Below, one piece after another: positions 24,417 through 32,387 of a DNA stretch of 48,204 nt. The stretch is from CAIXMG01 sp964550225. Its GTDB lineage: Bacteria; Patescibacteriota; Minisyncoccia; Phycocordibacterales; UBA1006. Position 1 is the stretch's first letter; each line of letters begins with the position of its first letter. A program made the position numbers and the translations under genes. The notes under the pieces were generated by a model. That model was given only the letters and a program-made list of their open reading frames with translations, was not told the DNA's origin and searched no databases. Location of the stretch: the NCBI GenBank assembly GCA_964550225.1, contig CAZJXT010000001.1, forward strand, positions 1 to 48,204, in the 5' to 3' direction.

Positions 24417-24938
24417 ATGACAACACTTTCTCCATCATTACAATCAATTCTTGATAATCGCTTACGTTATTTACCAGAAATAACCGGTCGCGCAATCGCA
24501 TCAATTGACTGGTCTTCGAAATTAATCACTATTGGAAAAAAATATGGCCTTCATATTGACGATATGGAAGATTTTCAAACAGTTGTTTTGAAATCTATGA
24601 TAGGACTTATTCCACCTGAAAAATTTGAAACTGAAATTATTAGTGCTGTTGCATTATCACCCATCGATACCGAAAAAATTATTCACGAGATTAACGATCA
24701 AATATTTGAACCTATTCATGATTTTGTAATAAATGGTGGTAAATCAGACCCCTTAAAAGCAACAGGATTAGAAGTAAGTGCAGCTCCATCTGAAACGATT
24801 TTTCCTAGTACTCATCATGAAGAATTGTCTCCGGTAGCTGATTCTAACTTGCTTGAGATACCAGCATCCCCAAAAACAATTCGCTCGAAACCAATGGTTT
24901 CTGGTGACTTTAGTGCTTTCTTTAATTCACAAAACTAA
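24417..24938 (+). CDS. hypothetical protein of T4SS-like cluster
   Basis: 173 residues, soluble, no signal peptide. Residues 1-110 are helical (LQSILDNRLRYLPEITGRAIASIDW, FQTVVLKSMIGLIPPEKFETEI, EKIIHEINDQIFEPIHDFVI). The last 60 residues are a disordered Ser/Pro-rich tail ending FSAFFNSQN. No named family recognised. It sits directly ahead of the PrgI-like gene (22-base gap), with a leaderless-type start and its own -10 box. A cytoplasmic chaperone or adaptor of the secretion-like apparatus would fit, on position only. Confidence 0.6.
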   Translation: MTTLSPSLQSILDNRLRYLPEITGRAIASIDWSSKLITIGKKYGLHIDDMEDFQTVVLKSMIGLIPPEKFETEIISAVALSPIDTEKIIHEINDQIFEPIHDFVINGGKSDPLKATGLEVSAAPSETIFPSTHHEELSPVADSNLLEIPASPKTIRSKPMVSGDFSAFFNSQN

Positions 24939-24942
24939 TTTG

Positions 24943-24951
24943 TGATACAAT
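24943..24951 (+). promoter_or_regulatory. extended -10 box of prgI-like gene
   Basis: TGA-TACAAT, nine bases before the ATG at 24961; predicted leader of about three bases. The box lies directly after the preceding stop codon. Confidence 0.55.
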
Positions 24952-24960
24952 ACATACTAT

Positions 24961-25359
24961 ATGCGATTTGAGGTACCACAATTTATTGATGTTGAAGAAA
25001 AAATATTTGGCCCACTTACTTTTAAACAATTTATTTATCTTCTTGGAGGAGCTGGTCTTGCCTATGTTTCATATAAATTAATTCCTTTTCCTTTTTGGAT
25101 TATTGTATCGGGAGCGTTTGTAGCATTGGCACTCCTGTTGGCATTTTACAAATTAAACAATCGACCATTCATTGAGATTGCTCAAAATTATATTAATTTT
25201 AAACTCAAGGGGAAATTGTATATTTGGAAACGTACTCCTACTCAAATAAAACCAGTTGAAAAACCTATTGAGCCTACAAACGCTCAACCTACTGAAAAAA
25301 TTATTACTGGAAAAACAATTAGTGATCTTGCAAAAAATCTTGATATTCTTGATTCATAA
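24961..25359 (+). CDS. PrgI-family membrane protein
   Basis: 132 residues. The N-terminus MRFEVPQFIDVEEKIFGPLTFKQFIYLLGG is the PrgI family signature (FxVPQFIDVExKIxGPLT), followed by two membrane helices (GAGLAYVSYKLIPF and WIIVSGAFVALALLLAFYKL) and NRPFIEIAQNYINFKLKGKLYIW. PrgI-type (VirB3-like) proteins are short inner-membrane partners of the VirB4 ATPase in Gram-positive conjugation systems and CPR secretion clusters. A Pro/Thr tail and a short C-terminal helix follow. Stops only four bases before the next ATG, so the two are translationally linked. Confidence 0.85.
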   Translation: MRFEVPQFIDVEEKIFGPLTFKQFIYLLGGAGLAYVSYKLIPFPFWIIVSGAFVALALLLAFYKLNNRPFIEIAQNYINFKLKGKLYIWKRTPTQIKPVEKPIEPTNAQPTEKIITGKTISDLAKNLDILDS

Positions 25360-25363
25360 CTAT

Positions 25364-25996
25364 ATGGCAAACTCAACTCAACAATTTGTACCTATAAAGG
25401 AAATTCGTGATAATGTAGCAGTTCTTAAAACCGGAGAACTGCGTGCGGTGCTATTGTGCCAAGCTATTAATCTTGATTTAAAATCAACAGATGAACAAAC
25501 TGCTGTAATTTTACAATTTCAAAACTTTCTTAATAGTCTTGATTTTTCAATTCAAATTATTGCATCTTCTCGAAGACTTGATATTCGTCCTTATATTATG
25601 AAACTTGAAAACCGTCTTGAGCAGATCGAAGGAGACTTATTACGTATTCAAACCAGTGAATATATTCAATTCATTCAAAAATTCAATGAGAGTTATGATG
25701 TTATGTCTAAATATTTCTATGTTATTGTTCCTTATGGAGCACAAGCATTGATTGGTGAGAGTTTTTTAGGCAACCTCTTTAAAACAAAGAAAGAAACTAC
25801 GGGAGTTACTCAAAATAAACAATTTGAAGAATCGCGCAGTCAACTAGAACAGAGAATTGCTGTAGTAACAAGCGGCTTACAGAATCTAGGAATTGACTGC
25901 AAACAACTCGACACTCCAGCTCTTGTTGAGCTCTATCAAAAAACATTTAATCCTGGAGAATTGCACTCTACTGCTGGAGCAATGGGGCAATCATAA
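25364..25996 (+). CDS. TraC-like domain protein of T4SS-like cluster
   Basis: 210 residues from the ATG at 25364, four bases after prgI. TQQFVPIKEIRDNVAVLKTGELRAVLL, then LKSTDEQTAVILQFQNFLNSLDFSIQI and IASSRRLDIRPYI, is the TraC/VirB4 N-terminal-like domain found as a separate protein between PrgI and VirB4 in CPR and Gram-positive elements. A charged helix (KLENRLEQIEGDLLRIQT) and a C-terminal helical part follow. No Walker motifs, so it is not an ATPase. It probably mediates contacts between VirB4 and membrane parts. Ends four bases before a strong terminator, separating it from virB4. Confidence 0.8.
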   Translation: MANSTQQFVPIKEIRDNVAVLKTGELRAVLLCQAINLDLKSTDEQTAVILQFQNFLNSLDFSIQIIASSRRLDIRPYIMKLENRLEQIEGDLLRIQTSEYIQFIQKFNESYDVMSKYFYVIVPYGAQALIGESFLGNLFKTKKETTGVTQNKQFEESRSQLEQRIAVVTSGLQNLGIDCKQLDTPALVELYQKTFNPGELHSTAGAMGQS

Positions 25997-26017
25997 AAAA
26001 CACCGTGGGTGTTTTTT
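25995..26017 (+). terminator. Rho-independent terminator
   Basis: AAAAAACACC / GGTGTTTTTT with a three-base loop, then T-rich sequence. Confidence 0.88.
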
Positions 26018-26055
26018 ATTTTTTTAAAATCCTTGGTAGTTCTGTTTTAATTTTG

Positions 26056-26061
26056 TATACT
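26056..26061 (+). promoter_or_regulatory. -10 box of virB4-like gene, leaderless spacing
   Basis: TATACT ending six bases before the ATG at 26068. Confidence 0.62.
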
Positions 26062-26067
26062 ATAATT

Positions 26068-27900
26068 ATGAGTTTACTTGGAGATCTCTTTGGGTCAAAT
26101 AAAAAAAATACCTCTCTTGCTATTCCGGTACTTCCATCGGATATTTATAATGCGGCAACAATGGAATTGCAGGATGTTATTGCTCCAAGTGCTGTCGAGG
26201 TTGGTACTAATACTATAAAAATAGGAGATAAAATATCTAAAACATATTTTGCGATGTCATATCCACGTATTCTTACAACAGGATGGCTCGCGCCTATTGT
26301 AAACCTTGATAAAATATTTGATGTTTCTATTCATATTAACCCTGTAGACACTTCTAGTGTATTGAAAGATTTTCAAAAAAAAGTTGCTGAGGTAGAATCT
26401 CAGATTATCGGTCGCCAAAAAGCAGGAATGGTTCGCGACCCCCAACTCGATGCTGCATATCAAAATCTTGAATCATTACGCGACAGCCTCATGCAGGCAA
26501 CCGAAAAAATGTTTGATGTTGGACTCTATATCACTATTTATGCAAGTAACGAAAACGAATTATTTAAACTTGAAAATAAAATTCGTTCCGAATTAGAAGG
26601 AAAACAAATTTATCTCAAACCAGCACTTTTCCAGCAAGAACAAGGTTTTCGTAGTGTTATTCCTACAGGATCTGACGAATTGCGAATTACTAATAAACTT
26701 AATTCCGGACCTCTCTCCTCATTTTTTCCATTTATTTCAAGCGAACTTACTGACAATAAAGGAATTCTGTATGGAGTAAATCGACAAAATGCAGGACTTG
26801 TTATTTTCGATCGATTCTCAATGCCCAACTATAACTCAGTAATTTTTGCACGATCAGGAGCGGGGAAGTCTTATGCAACGAAACTAGAAATTCTCCGTAC
26901 GATGATGTTCGATACTGACGTATTGATTATCGACCCAGAAAACGAATATCAATATTTAGCCGAAGCAGTAGGAGGAAGATTTTTTAAGGTGTCACTATCT
27001 TCAAATAGCCACATTAACCCATTTGATCTTCCTAAGCCACTTCCTGATGAATCACCATCTGATGTATTACGCGCAAATATTACAAGTCTTATCGGTTTAT
27101 TTCGAATTATTTTAGGAGGACTTACTCCAGAAGAAGATTCTATTGTTGACCGTGCTATTACAGAAACCTACGCATTAAAAGATATCACCGCAGATACTGA
27201 TTTTACACAAATTCCACCTCCATTAATACATGATTTTGAAATGGTACTAAGGTCGATGGATGGTAGTGAGTCTTTGGTAGAGCGATTAAAAAAATATACC
27301 GAGGGAACATGGGCAGGGTTTATGAATCAGCCAACAAATGTTGATATTGATCAAAAATTAGTAGTATTTTCAATTCGAGACATGGAAGACGAATTAAAAC
27401 CTGCAGCAATGTACATCATTACTCATTTTATTTGGAACGCTGTTCGAAAAAGTCTTAAAAAACGGCTTCTCGTTGTAGATGAAGCTTGGGTTATGATGCA
27501 AAACGAGGAAGCAGCTAGTTTCTTGTTTGGGATGGCAAAACGAGGACGTAAATATTTCTTAGGACTTGCAACCATTACTCAAGATGTTGGAGATTTCGTA
27601 AAATCAAAATACGGAATCCCTATTATTACCAACTCTTCACTCCAACTTCTTTTAGGGCAATCACCAACCGCAATTGATACTTTGCAAACCGTATTTAACC
27701 TAACTGATGGTGAAAAATATGCACTTTTGGAATCAGGGGTAGGAGAGGGAATCTTTTTTGCAGGAAAACAACACGTTTCTATCAAAGTTATTTCTAGCTA
27801 TACCGAAGACCAAATTGTGAGCTCTGATCCTCATCAAATTTTAGCACTGAGAAAAGCAAAAGAAGATATCGCCTCATCTGATAGTGCGTTTGTGAATTAA
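26068..27900 (+). CDS. virB4: VirB4-family type IV secretion ATPase
   Basis: 610 residues. The N-terminal domain (KTYFAMSYPRILTTGWLAPIVN) is followed by a helical region and the RecA-like motor. Walker A ARSGAGKSYATK starts near residue 261; DTDVLIIDPENEYQYLAEAVGG is the VirB4-specific continuation. Walker B is LLVVDEAWVMM with E472, and GRKYFLGLATITQDVGDF and LLLGQSP follow as in TraG/VirB4 P-loop domains. VirB4 drives assembly and substrate handling of type IV secretion and conjugation machines at the inner membrane. No VirD4 coupling protein, VirB11 or relaxase lies in the window, so a classical conjugative element is not shown. The start is fixed by the TATACT box. Confidence 0.93.
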   Translation: MSLLGDLFGSNKKNTSLAIPVLPSDIYNAATMELQDVIAPSAVEVGTNTIKIGDKISKTYFAMSYPRILTTGWLAPIVNLDKIFDVSIHINPVDTSSVLKDFQKKVAEVESQIIGRQKAGMVRDPQLDAAYQNLESLRDSLMQATEKMFDVGLYITIYASNENELFKLENKIRSELEGKQIYLKPALFQQEQGFRSVIPTGSDELRITNKLNSGPLSSFFPFISSELTDNKGILYGVNRQNAGLVIFDRFSMPNYNSVIFARSGAGKSYATKLEILRTMMFDTDVLIIDPENEYQYLAEAVGGRFFKVSLSSNSHINPFDLPKPLPDESPSDVLRANITSLIGLFRIILGGLTPEEDSIVDRAITETYALKDITADTDFTQIPPPLIHDFEMVLRSMDGSESLVERLKKYTEGTWAGFMNQPTNVDIDQKLVVFSIRDMEDELKPAAMYIITHFIWNAVRKSLKKRLLVVDEAWVMMQNEEAASFLFGMAKRGRKYFLGLATITQDVGDFVKSKYGIPIITNSSLQLLLGQSPTAIDTLQTVFNLTDGEKYALLESGVGEGIFFAGKQHVSIKVISSYTEDQIVSSDPHQILALRKAKEDIASSDSAFVN

Positions 27901-27930
27901 AAATCATGGTATACTAAAACCATGATTTTT
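27899..27930 (+). promoter_or_regulatory. superposed terminator, -10 box and start codon
   Basis: Perfect 12-base arms AAAAATCATGGT (27899-27910) and ACCATGATTTTT (27919-27930) form a terminator-like hairpin after virB4. The TATACT box (27910-27915, TGG-extended) of the next gene lies in the loop, and that gene's ATG (27922) is in the 3' arm. Confidence 0.7.
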
Positions 27931-28947
27931 AATATGAAAAAAAATGTTTTTCTTGGAATACTTTTTATGCTTATTACAATCCCGGTCTTTACGTATGCTC
28001 AGGTACAGGAAAACATTCAGTCGTACGACACAATGGTGAATGAGGGAGACTTTGTTTTCGAAGTGAATCCAGAAAATCCAGGACCTAATGAATTAGTTAC
28101 TATTAAATTAACTAGTGACTTAGTTGATACAAATCGATACCCAATTACATGGACGGTGGATGGCATTGTTGTTGAAACGGGAATCGGAAAACGCACTATT
28201 CAAACAAAGACTAAAAATTATGGCGAGACAACTGTTGTAGAAATCTCAATTAAGCTTGCTGAGTCTACCGTTACTAAACGAATCGCACTCAGTCCAAACG
28301 ATTCAACTATTCTTTGGGAAGCAATTGATTCCTATGTCCCACCATTTTATCCAGGTAAAAAACTACCAAGTGCTGAAGCATTAGTTCGCATTGTAAGTAT
28401 TCCAAATTTTTTATCAAGTAAACTTTCAACAGCAACAAAAAATGCTGTGTACACTTGGACACGTAATAAAAGTGCTATCACAGAAGCGAGTGGCTATGGC
28501 AAAGATTTTATTCTCATCAAACATAATAAAATCAGAGAGAGTGAAATTATCGGAGTTACCAGTAGTAGTACCGATGGGAGCCGTGTAGCTAAAACAAATA
28601 TTGTTATTCCATTCTTTGATCCTCAAATTGTATTTTATACAAAAAATAGAGCAACGGGAATTACTGAACAAAATGCAATTTCATCGCTTAATTTAACAGC
28701 TCCTGTAACAACCTTGATTGCAACTCCTTATTTCTTTTCAACAGTTGATGATACTCCACAGTTTTTAAAAACAAAATGGACTATGAATAATAAAAAAATA
28801 AACCCTTCTGATGCGTCAAAACCAAATCGTCTCATTATTCAAAAACCAGAATCTTCAGGTTCTGCAACTATTGGAATATCTATTGAAAACCCAGGGACTC
28901 TATTCCAAACGGCTACTAAAAATATTTCTGTTTCATTCAGAAAATAA
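27922..28947 (+). CDS. secreted Ig-like-domain protein of T4SS-like cluster
   Basis: 341 residues. A signal peptide (MKKNVFLGILFMLITIPVFTYAQ, after MIFN) indicates export. The mature part begins with an Ig-like beta-sandwich pattern (FEVNPENPGPNELVTIKL ... YPITWTVDGIVV) and continues with YTWTRNKSAITEASGYGKDF and LKTKWTMNNKKINP, which look like two more such domains. Ig-like exported proteins of this type recur in CPR secretion loci, but no enzymatic motif is present. The leaderless-type start favours 27922 over the ATG at 27934. Nine bases separate it from the next gene. Confidence 0.65.
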   Translation: MIFNMKKNVFLGILFMLITIPVFTYAQVQENIQSYDTMVNEGDFVFEVNPENPGPNELVTIKLTSDLVDTNRYPITWTVDGIVVETGIGKRTIQTKTKNYGETTVVEISIKLAESTVTKRIALSPNDSTILWEAIDSYVPPFYPGKKLPSAEALVRIVSIPNFLSSKLSTATKNAVYTWTRNKSAITEASGYGKDFILIKHNKIRESEIIGVTSSSTDGSRVAKTNIVIPFFDPQIVFYTKNRATGITEQNAISSLNLTAPVTTLIATPYFFSTVDDTPQFLKTKWTMNNKKINPSDASKPNRLIIQKPESSGSATIGISIENPGTLFQTATKNISVSFRK

Positions 28948-28956
28948 TTTATCCTT

Positions 28957-30702
28957 ATGAATTTCTCTTATATTAAAAAACTAATTTTTATTGTAGTAAT
29001 CAGTATTTTCGCTATTCCTTTTTCCGTCTATGCGCAACAAGCAGGAGGGGCAACTACGTTTTCTGGAAAAACGCCTAGCACGAGCACTTTTACTACAAAC
29101 ACTGAAACTGGAATAACTACTGGTACAAATGATTGCGAAATAATTTCTGCTGAGTTTTCACCATTCACAAACACCTCTTCAACAACCCAGGCAATGGAGG
29201 GGTTTTATAAAAGTAATATAGTTACTCCTATTATTGTAACCATAACTACCAAAGATTGTGCTCAGAAAAAAATTAAAGTTTCTCTCATGGAAAAAGATAA
29301 AGGTCCTGGTGTTAATATCTTTGATAGCCTTACAGGAGATGATCCCGTAAGCATTCTCAACAACAAAGAATTAACAGTTGGTCCTGATGAGCAAATAATT
29401 ATTAGTCTTCAGGCTGGTGAATCTGAATGTGAAACAGGCCAAACTATTCAAATAGGAAATGTTTTTCCTGACTGTGTTTATTATCTTCATATTGAAAATA
29501 GTAACGGTGTTGTTTTCGAAACCATGGATGATAATCTTGTTTTTAAACATGCCGGAATGCTTGCTTATGAATGTGATGTTTCTGATATTGTAGGAACTAT
29601 TATTACAGTAACAACAGCAGGAACACAAAGCGGTTGTCTTGATGATTGGAAATATACTGGAGACACCTCTCTTAAAGACAGTAGCAGTGTTACTCTCGAA
29701 GAAGCAGGGTCCCTCACTGACCCAAATTCTGCATGTGGAGACAATCCTGATTGTTATGAATTATTTGCAGGATTTGGAAAAGCTTTAGGTGAAAAATTTG
29801 CAACCGTAAAACCTTCAAGTCTTGGCGACTTCATCAATATGCTTATCATGTTTGCTATTGGTATCTTTGGAATTATTTTAATTGTCCGTATTTTCTTACT
29901 CGGGTTTCAAATAGCTCAAGATAAAAAAGATGGTAAAGTAGTCGCACTAAGTGATACTAAAGAAGAACTTTTTAAGGCAATCGGTGGATTCATTCTCTTG
30001 TTATGTATCTTTATTATTTTGCGAACGATTAATCCTGACTTGTTAAATCTTACACCAAGAATTGATGCGTTGTCTCTTGAGGTTAAAAGTCGTACTGATG
30101 ACCCTAATGTTAAATCATATGTTGATTCTATTGATACTTCAGAAATTACCAGTCATCCAGTTGATTATGACGATGAGACATTCTTAACCTATCTCGGACA
30201 TCAACAAGGTGCAGCAGGTGCAGCATCTATTTTGTGGGCGTACCATCGAGGATACTCATCAATTCCTAACACTACTCCATTTTTAAGTAACGCATCTATT
30301 ACAAATATGCGTATGCAAAAAAATTATTTTGGCTCAGGAACCGCCACTCCTCAAGCATTTCTTGATTACTGGTGGAAAAAAACCGAGGCAAATAAGAAAA
30401 AAACTGATGCTATTCCTGAAGAAATAAACAACGTCTTGAAAAAAGTTGCTGCTGATACCAACGTATCTCTCAAAACAATTCAAGTAATGTGTATGATCGA
30501 AAGTTTTGGATGTAGTAATCCCAATGCTGTAAATGGGAGCTATAAGGGGTTATTTCAAATGGGACCCACTGAATTTGCAACCTATAAACGAACTGGTGCC
30601 ACGAATATTTTTGACCCTTATGAAAACGCATATGCTGGAGCAATGTATTCGAAAAGTAATTATTCTTATATAAAAAACAAATGGAATAAAATACTTCCAT
30701 AA
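28957..30702 (+). CDS. fusion of VirB2-like membrane segment with lytic transglycosylase-like domain
   Basis: 581 residues. Signal peptide (LIFIVVISIFAIPFSVYAQ), then an exported region with paired cysteines (TGTNDCEII, TTKDCAQKK, ESECETGQ, FPDCVYYL). Two closely spaced helices at about 293-317 and 338-357 (INMLIMFAIGIFGIILIVRIF; AIGGFILLLCIFIILRTI) have the layout of VirB2/TrbC pilin-like proteins. The C-terminal 90 residues read as a lysozyme-like (SLT) domain: IQVMCMIESFGCSNPNAVNG, YKGLFQMGPTEF, ENAYAGAMY, with the ES catalytic Glu near residue 513. VirB1-type transglycosylases open peptidoglycan for the secretion channel. Here pilin-like and wall-opening parts seem joined in one chain. 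Confidence 0.72.
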   Translation: MNFSYIKKLIFIVVISIFAIPFSVYAQQAGGATTFSGKTPSTSTFTTNTETGITTGTNDCEIISAEFSPFTNTSSTTQAMEGFYKSNIVTPIIVTITTKDCAQKKIKVSLMEKDKGPGVNIFDSLTGDDPVSILNNKELTVGPDEQIIISLQAGESECETGQTIQIGNVFPDCVYYLHIENSNGVVFETMDDNLVFKHAGMLAYECDVSDIVGTIITVTTAGTQSGCLDDWKYTGDTSLKDSSSVTLEEAGSLTDPNSACGDNPDCYELFAGFGKALGEKFATVKPSSLGDFINMLIMFAIGIFGIILIVRIFLLGFQIAQDKKDGKVVALSDTKEELFKAIGGFILLLCIFIILRTINPDLLNLTPRIDALSLEVKSRTDDPNVKSYVDSIDTSEITSHPVDYDDETFLTYLGHQQGAAGAASILWAYHRGYSSIPNTTPFLSNASITNMRMQKNYFGSGTATPQAFLDYWWKKTEANKKKTDAIPEEINNVLKKVAADTNVSLKTIQVMCMIESFGCSNPNAVNGSYKGLFQMGPTEFATYKRTGATNIFDPYENAYAGAMYSKSNYSYIKNKWNKILP

Positions 30703-30727
30703 AAAACACCTTCATAGGGTGTTTTTT
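30701..30727 (+). terminator. Rho-independent terminator
   Basis: AAAAAACACC / GGTGTTTTTT with a seven-base loop, just after the stop at 30702. Confidence 0.88.
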
Positions 30728-30742
30728 ATATTTGTTCTATAT

Positions 30743-30748
30743 TATAAT
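30743..30748 (+). promoter_or_regulatory. -10 box, leaderless spacing
   Basis: Consensus TATAAT ending six bases before the ATG at 30755; the -35 position falls in the preceding terminator's T run. Confidence 0.65.
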
Positions 30749-30754
30749 AATCAC

Positions 30755-32329
30755 ATGCCTCCAGAAAAAAAATATGACCTCAAAAAAATAATTATCGTAG
30801 GGGTTTTACTTCTTGTTATTATGGGACTATTAGGATATTGGTTTTTTGTCATAAGAAAACCTGCTTTTAATGACCCATCTCAAACAAAAAATCTTTTTCC
30901 TTTCGGTGATAATCAAACCACAACATCTCTCACTGATCAAGGAAACACTCCTGGTATTGTAACTCCACCTCTTGGCGAAAATCCAATTAAGGTTACCGAA
31001 GGTGATAGGTTACGCATGGTTGCAAATTATCCTGTTACTGGATACTACTCATTTATTGAAAATAGATTGACCCCTCAACCAAAATTTGATGAAAAAACAA
31101 AAGAAACCATCGTATCTACATTAAATGTTCCTGTAAATATTTTACGATTTAATGTGAAAGAAAAAGGTTTTCTTATTGATGCAGAAATTAATACTGATTC
31201 AATTATTGTTTCTCAAAAAACAAAAACTGAGTTTCCTGTACCTGAAGAATTATGGTTTACTCGCGCAGGTAGTGGTTTTGTATTTAGAACCTGGAACGAT
31301 TATGAAAATACCATTGATTCATTTGTTGCATCACTTCCTGAAATTAAACCTCTTGGATATTGCGAAAAAACTCTTACTGGGATAGTCGCACAAGGATCCA
31401 AAAATGAAACCGTTAAAGAGTTACAAAAATATCTTGCTAAGAAACTCGCTGTGGTTATTACGGCAGATGGATCGTTTGGTGCCAAGACAACAACATTAGT
31501 GAAACAACTTCAAAACCTTTTTGCACTTCCTCAGACAGGAAAACTTGATGATCTTACCCGTGAAGCAATCAATGGAGACTGTCTCAATATTCAAACCGAT
31601 TACGCAAACAAAAACAAGGGACCCTTTGTTCTTACTGGAGCATTTCTCCCTTCAAATATTTTACGAGGAACCTCTTCGCCTGATGGAACATCTCTATTTT
31701 TCCTCAAAAAAAATAATTCTGGATCTGTTATTGGAACTCTTGCATCTGCAAACGGAACGAATCAAAAACCATTTTTCGAATCTCCTTTTTCTGAATGGAA
31801 CCCTGTATGGATTAATGAAAATCTTATTACGATGACCACACTGGCATCACGTGAAGCAAATGGATATCTCTATGGATTAAACCCAAAGACAGGAGACTTC
31901 AAAAAAATACTTGGTCCAATTCGAGGACTTACCACGAATACAAATCCTGACGGAACCAAGGTGCTCTATACGACCAGTACCGATAAAGGTATCATTACTC
32001 GTGTGTACACCATAGCGAACGGTAATTTACAAACCCTTGAAATGCCTACACTTGCCGAAAAATGTGTATGGAAAGACAATGTGATTATTATTTGTGCAAT
32101 ACCTCAAACTACACCTTCTGCACAATATCCAGATGCGTGGTATCAAGGACTTCTCAGTTTTTCAGATTCAATCTGGTCAATAAATACTGATTCTGGTGTG
32201 ACCAATCTTATTCTTGCCCCTTTGAAAGCATTTGATATGATCAAACCAGGATTAAGTCCTGATAAAAACTACTTTTTCTTTATTAATAAAAAAGATTCTA
32301 CGTTATGGTCATATCGACTCAATGATTAG
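30755..32329 (+). CDS. membrane-anchored peptidoglycan-binding / beta-propeller-like protein
   Basis: 524 residues. An N-terminal membrane helix (IIIVGVLLLVIMGLLGYWFF) anchors an exported chain. Residues about 205-275 are a PG_binding_1 domain: GSKNETVKELQKYLAKKL, DGSFGAKTTTLVKQLQNLF and TGKLDDLTREAI. From about 285 to the end, repeats like SPDGTSLFFLKKN, EWNPVWINENLITMTT, NPDGTKVLYTTS and SPDKNYFFFINKKDSTLW suggest a TolB-like beta-propeller. It probably binds the cell wall near the secretion apparatus. Last gene of the plus-strand run; the long terminator beyond is shared with yidC. Confidence 0.75.
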   Translation: MPPEKKYDLKKIIIVGVLLLVIMGLLGYWFFVIRKPAFNDPSQTKNLFPFGDNQTTTSLTDQGNTPGIVTPPLGENPIKVTEGDRLRMVANYPVTGYYSFIENRLTPQPKFDEKTKETIVSTLNVPVNILRFNVKEKGFLIDAEINTDSIIVSQKTKTEFPVPEELWFTRAGSGFVFRTWNDYENTIDSFVASLPEIKPLGYCEKTLTGIVAQGSKNETVKELQKYLAKKLAVVITADGSFGAKTTTLVKQLQNLFALPQTGKLDDLTREAINGDCLNIQTDYANKNKGPFVLTGAFLPSNILRGTSSPDGTSLFFLKKNNSGSVIGTLASANGTNQKPFFESPFSEWNPVWINENLITMTTLASREANGYLYGLNPKTGDFKKILGPIRGLTTNTNPDGTKVLYTTSTDKGIITRVYTIANGNLQTLEMPTLAEKCVWKDNVIIICAIPQTTPSAQYPDAWYQGLLSFSDSIWSINTDSGVTNLILAPLKAFDMIKPGLSPDKNYFFFINKKDSTLWSYRLND

Positions 32330-32346
32330 ATTATTAATAAAAATCT

Positions 32347-32387
32347 TACGTAAAACAAAAACCCTTATTGGGTTTTTGTTTTACGTA
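32347..32387. terminator. long bidirectional terminator spanning yidC 3' end
   Basis: 18-base perfect arms (32347-32364 and 32370-32387), loop TTATT. The yidC stop codon (32365-32367) is in the loop, and its last codons are the arm. Confidence 0.9.
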
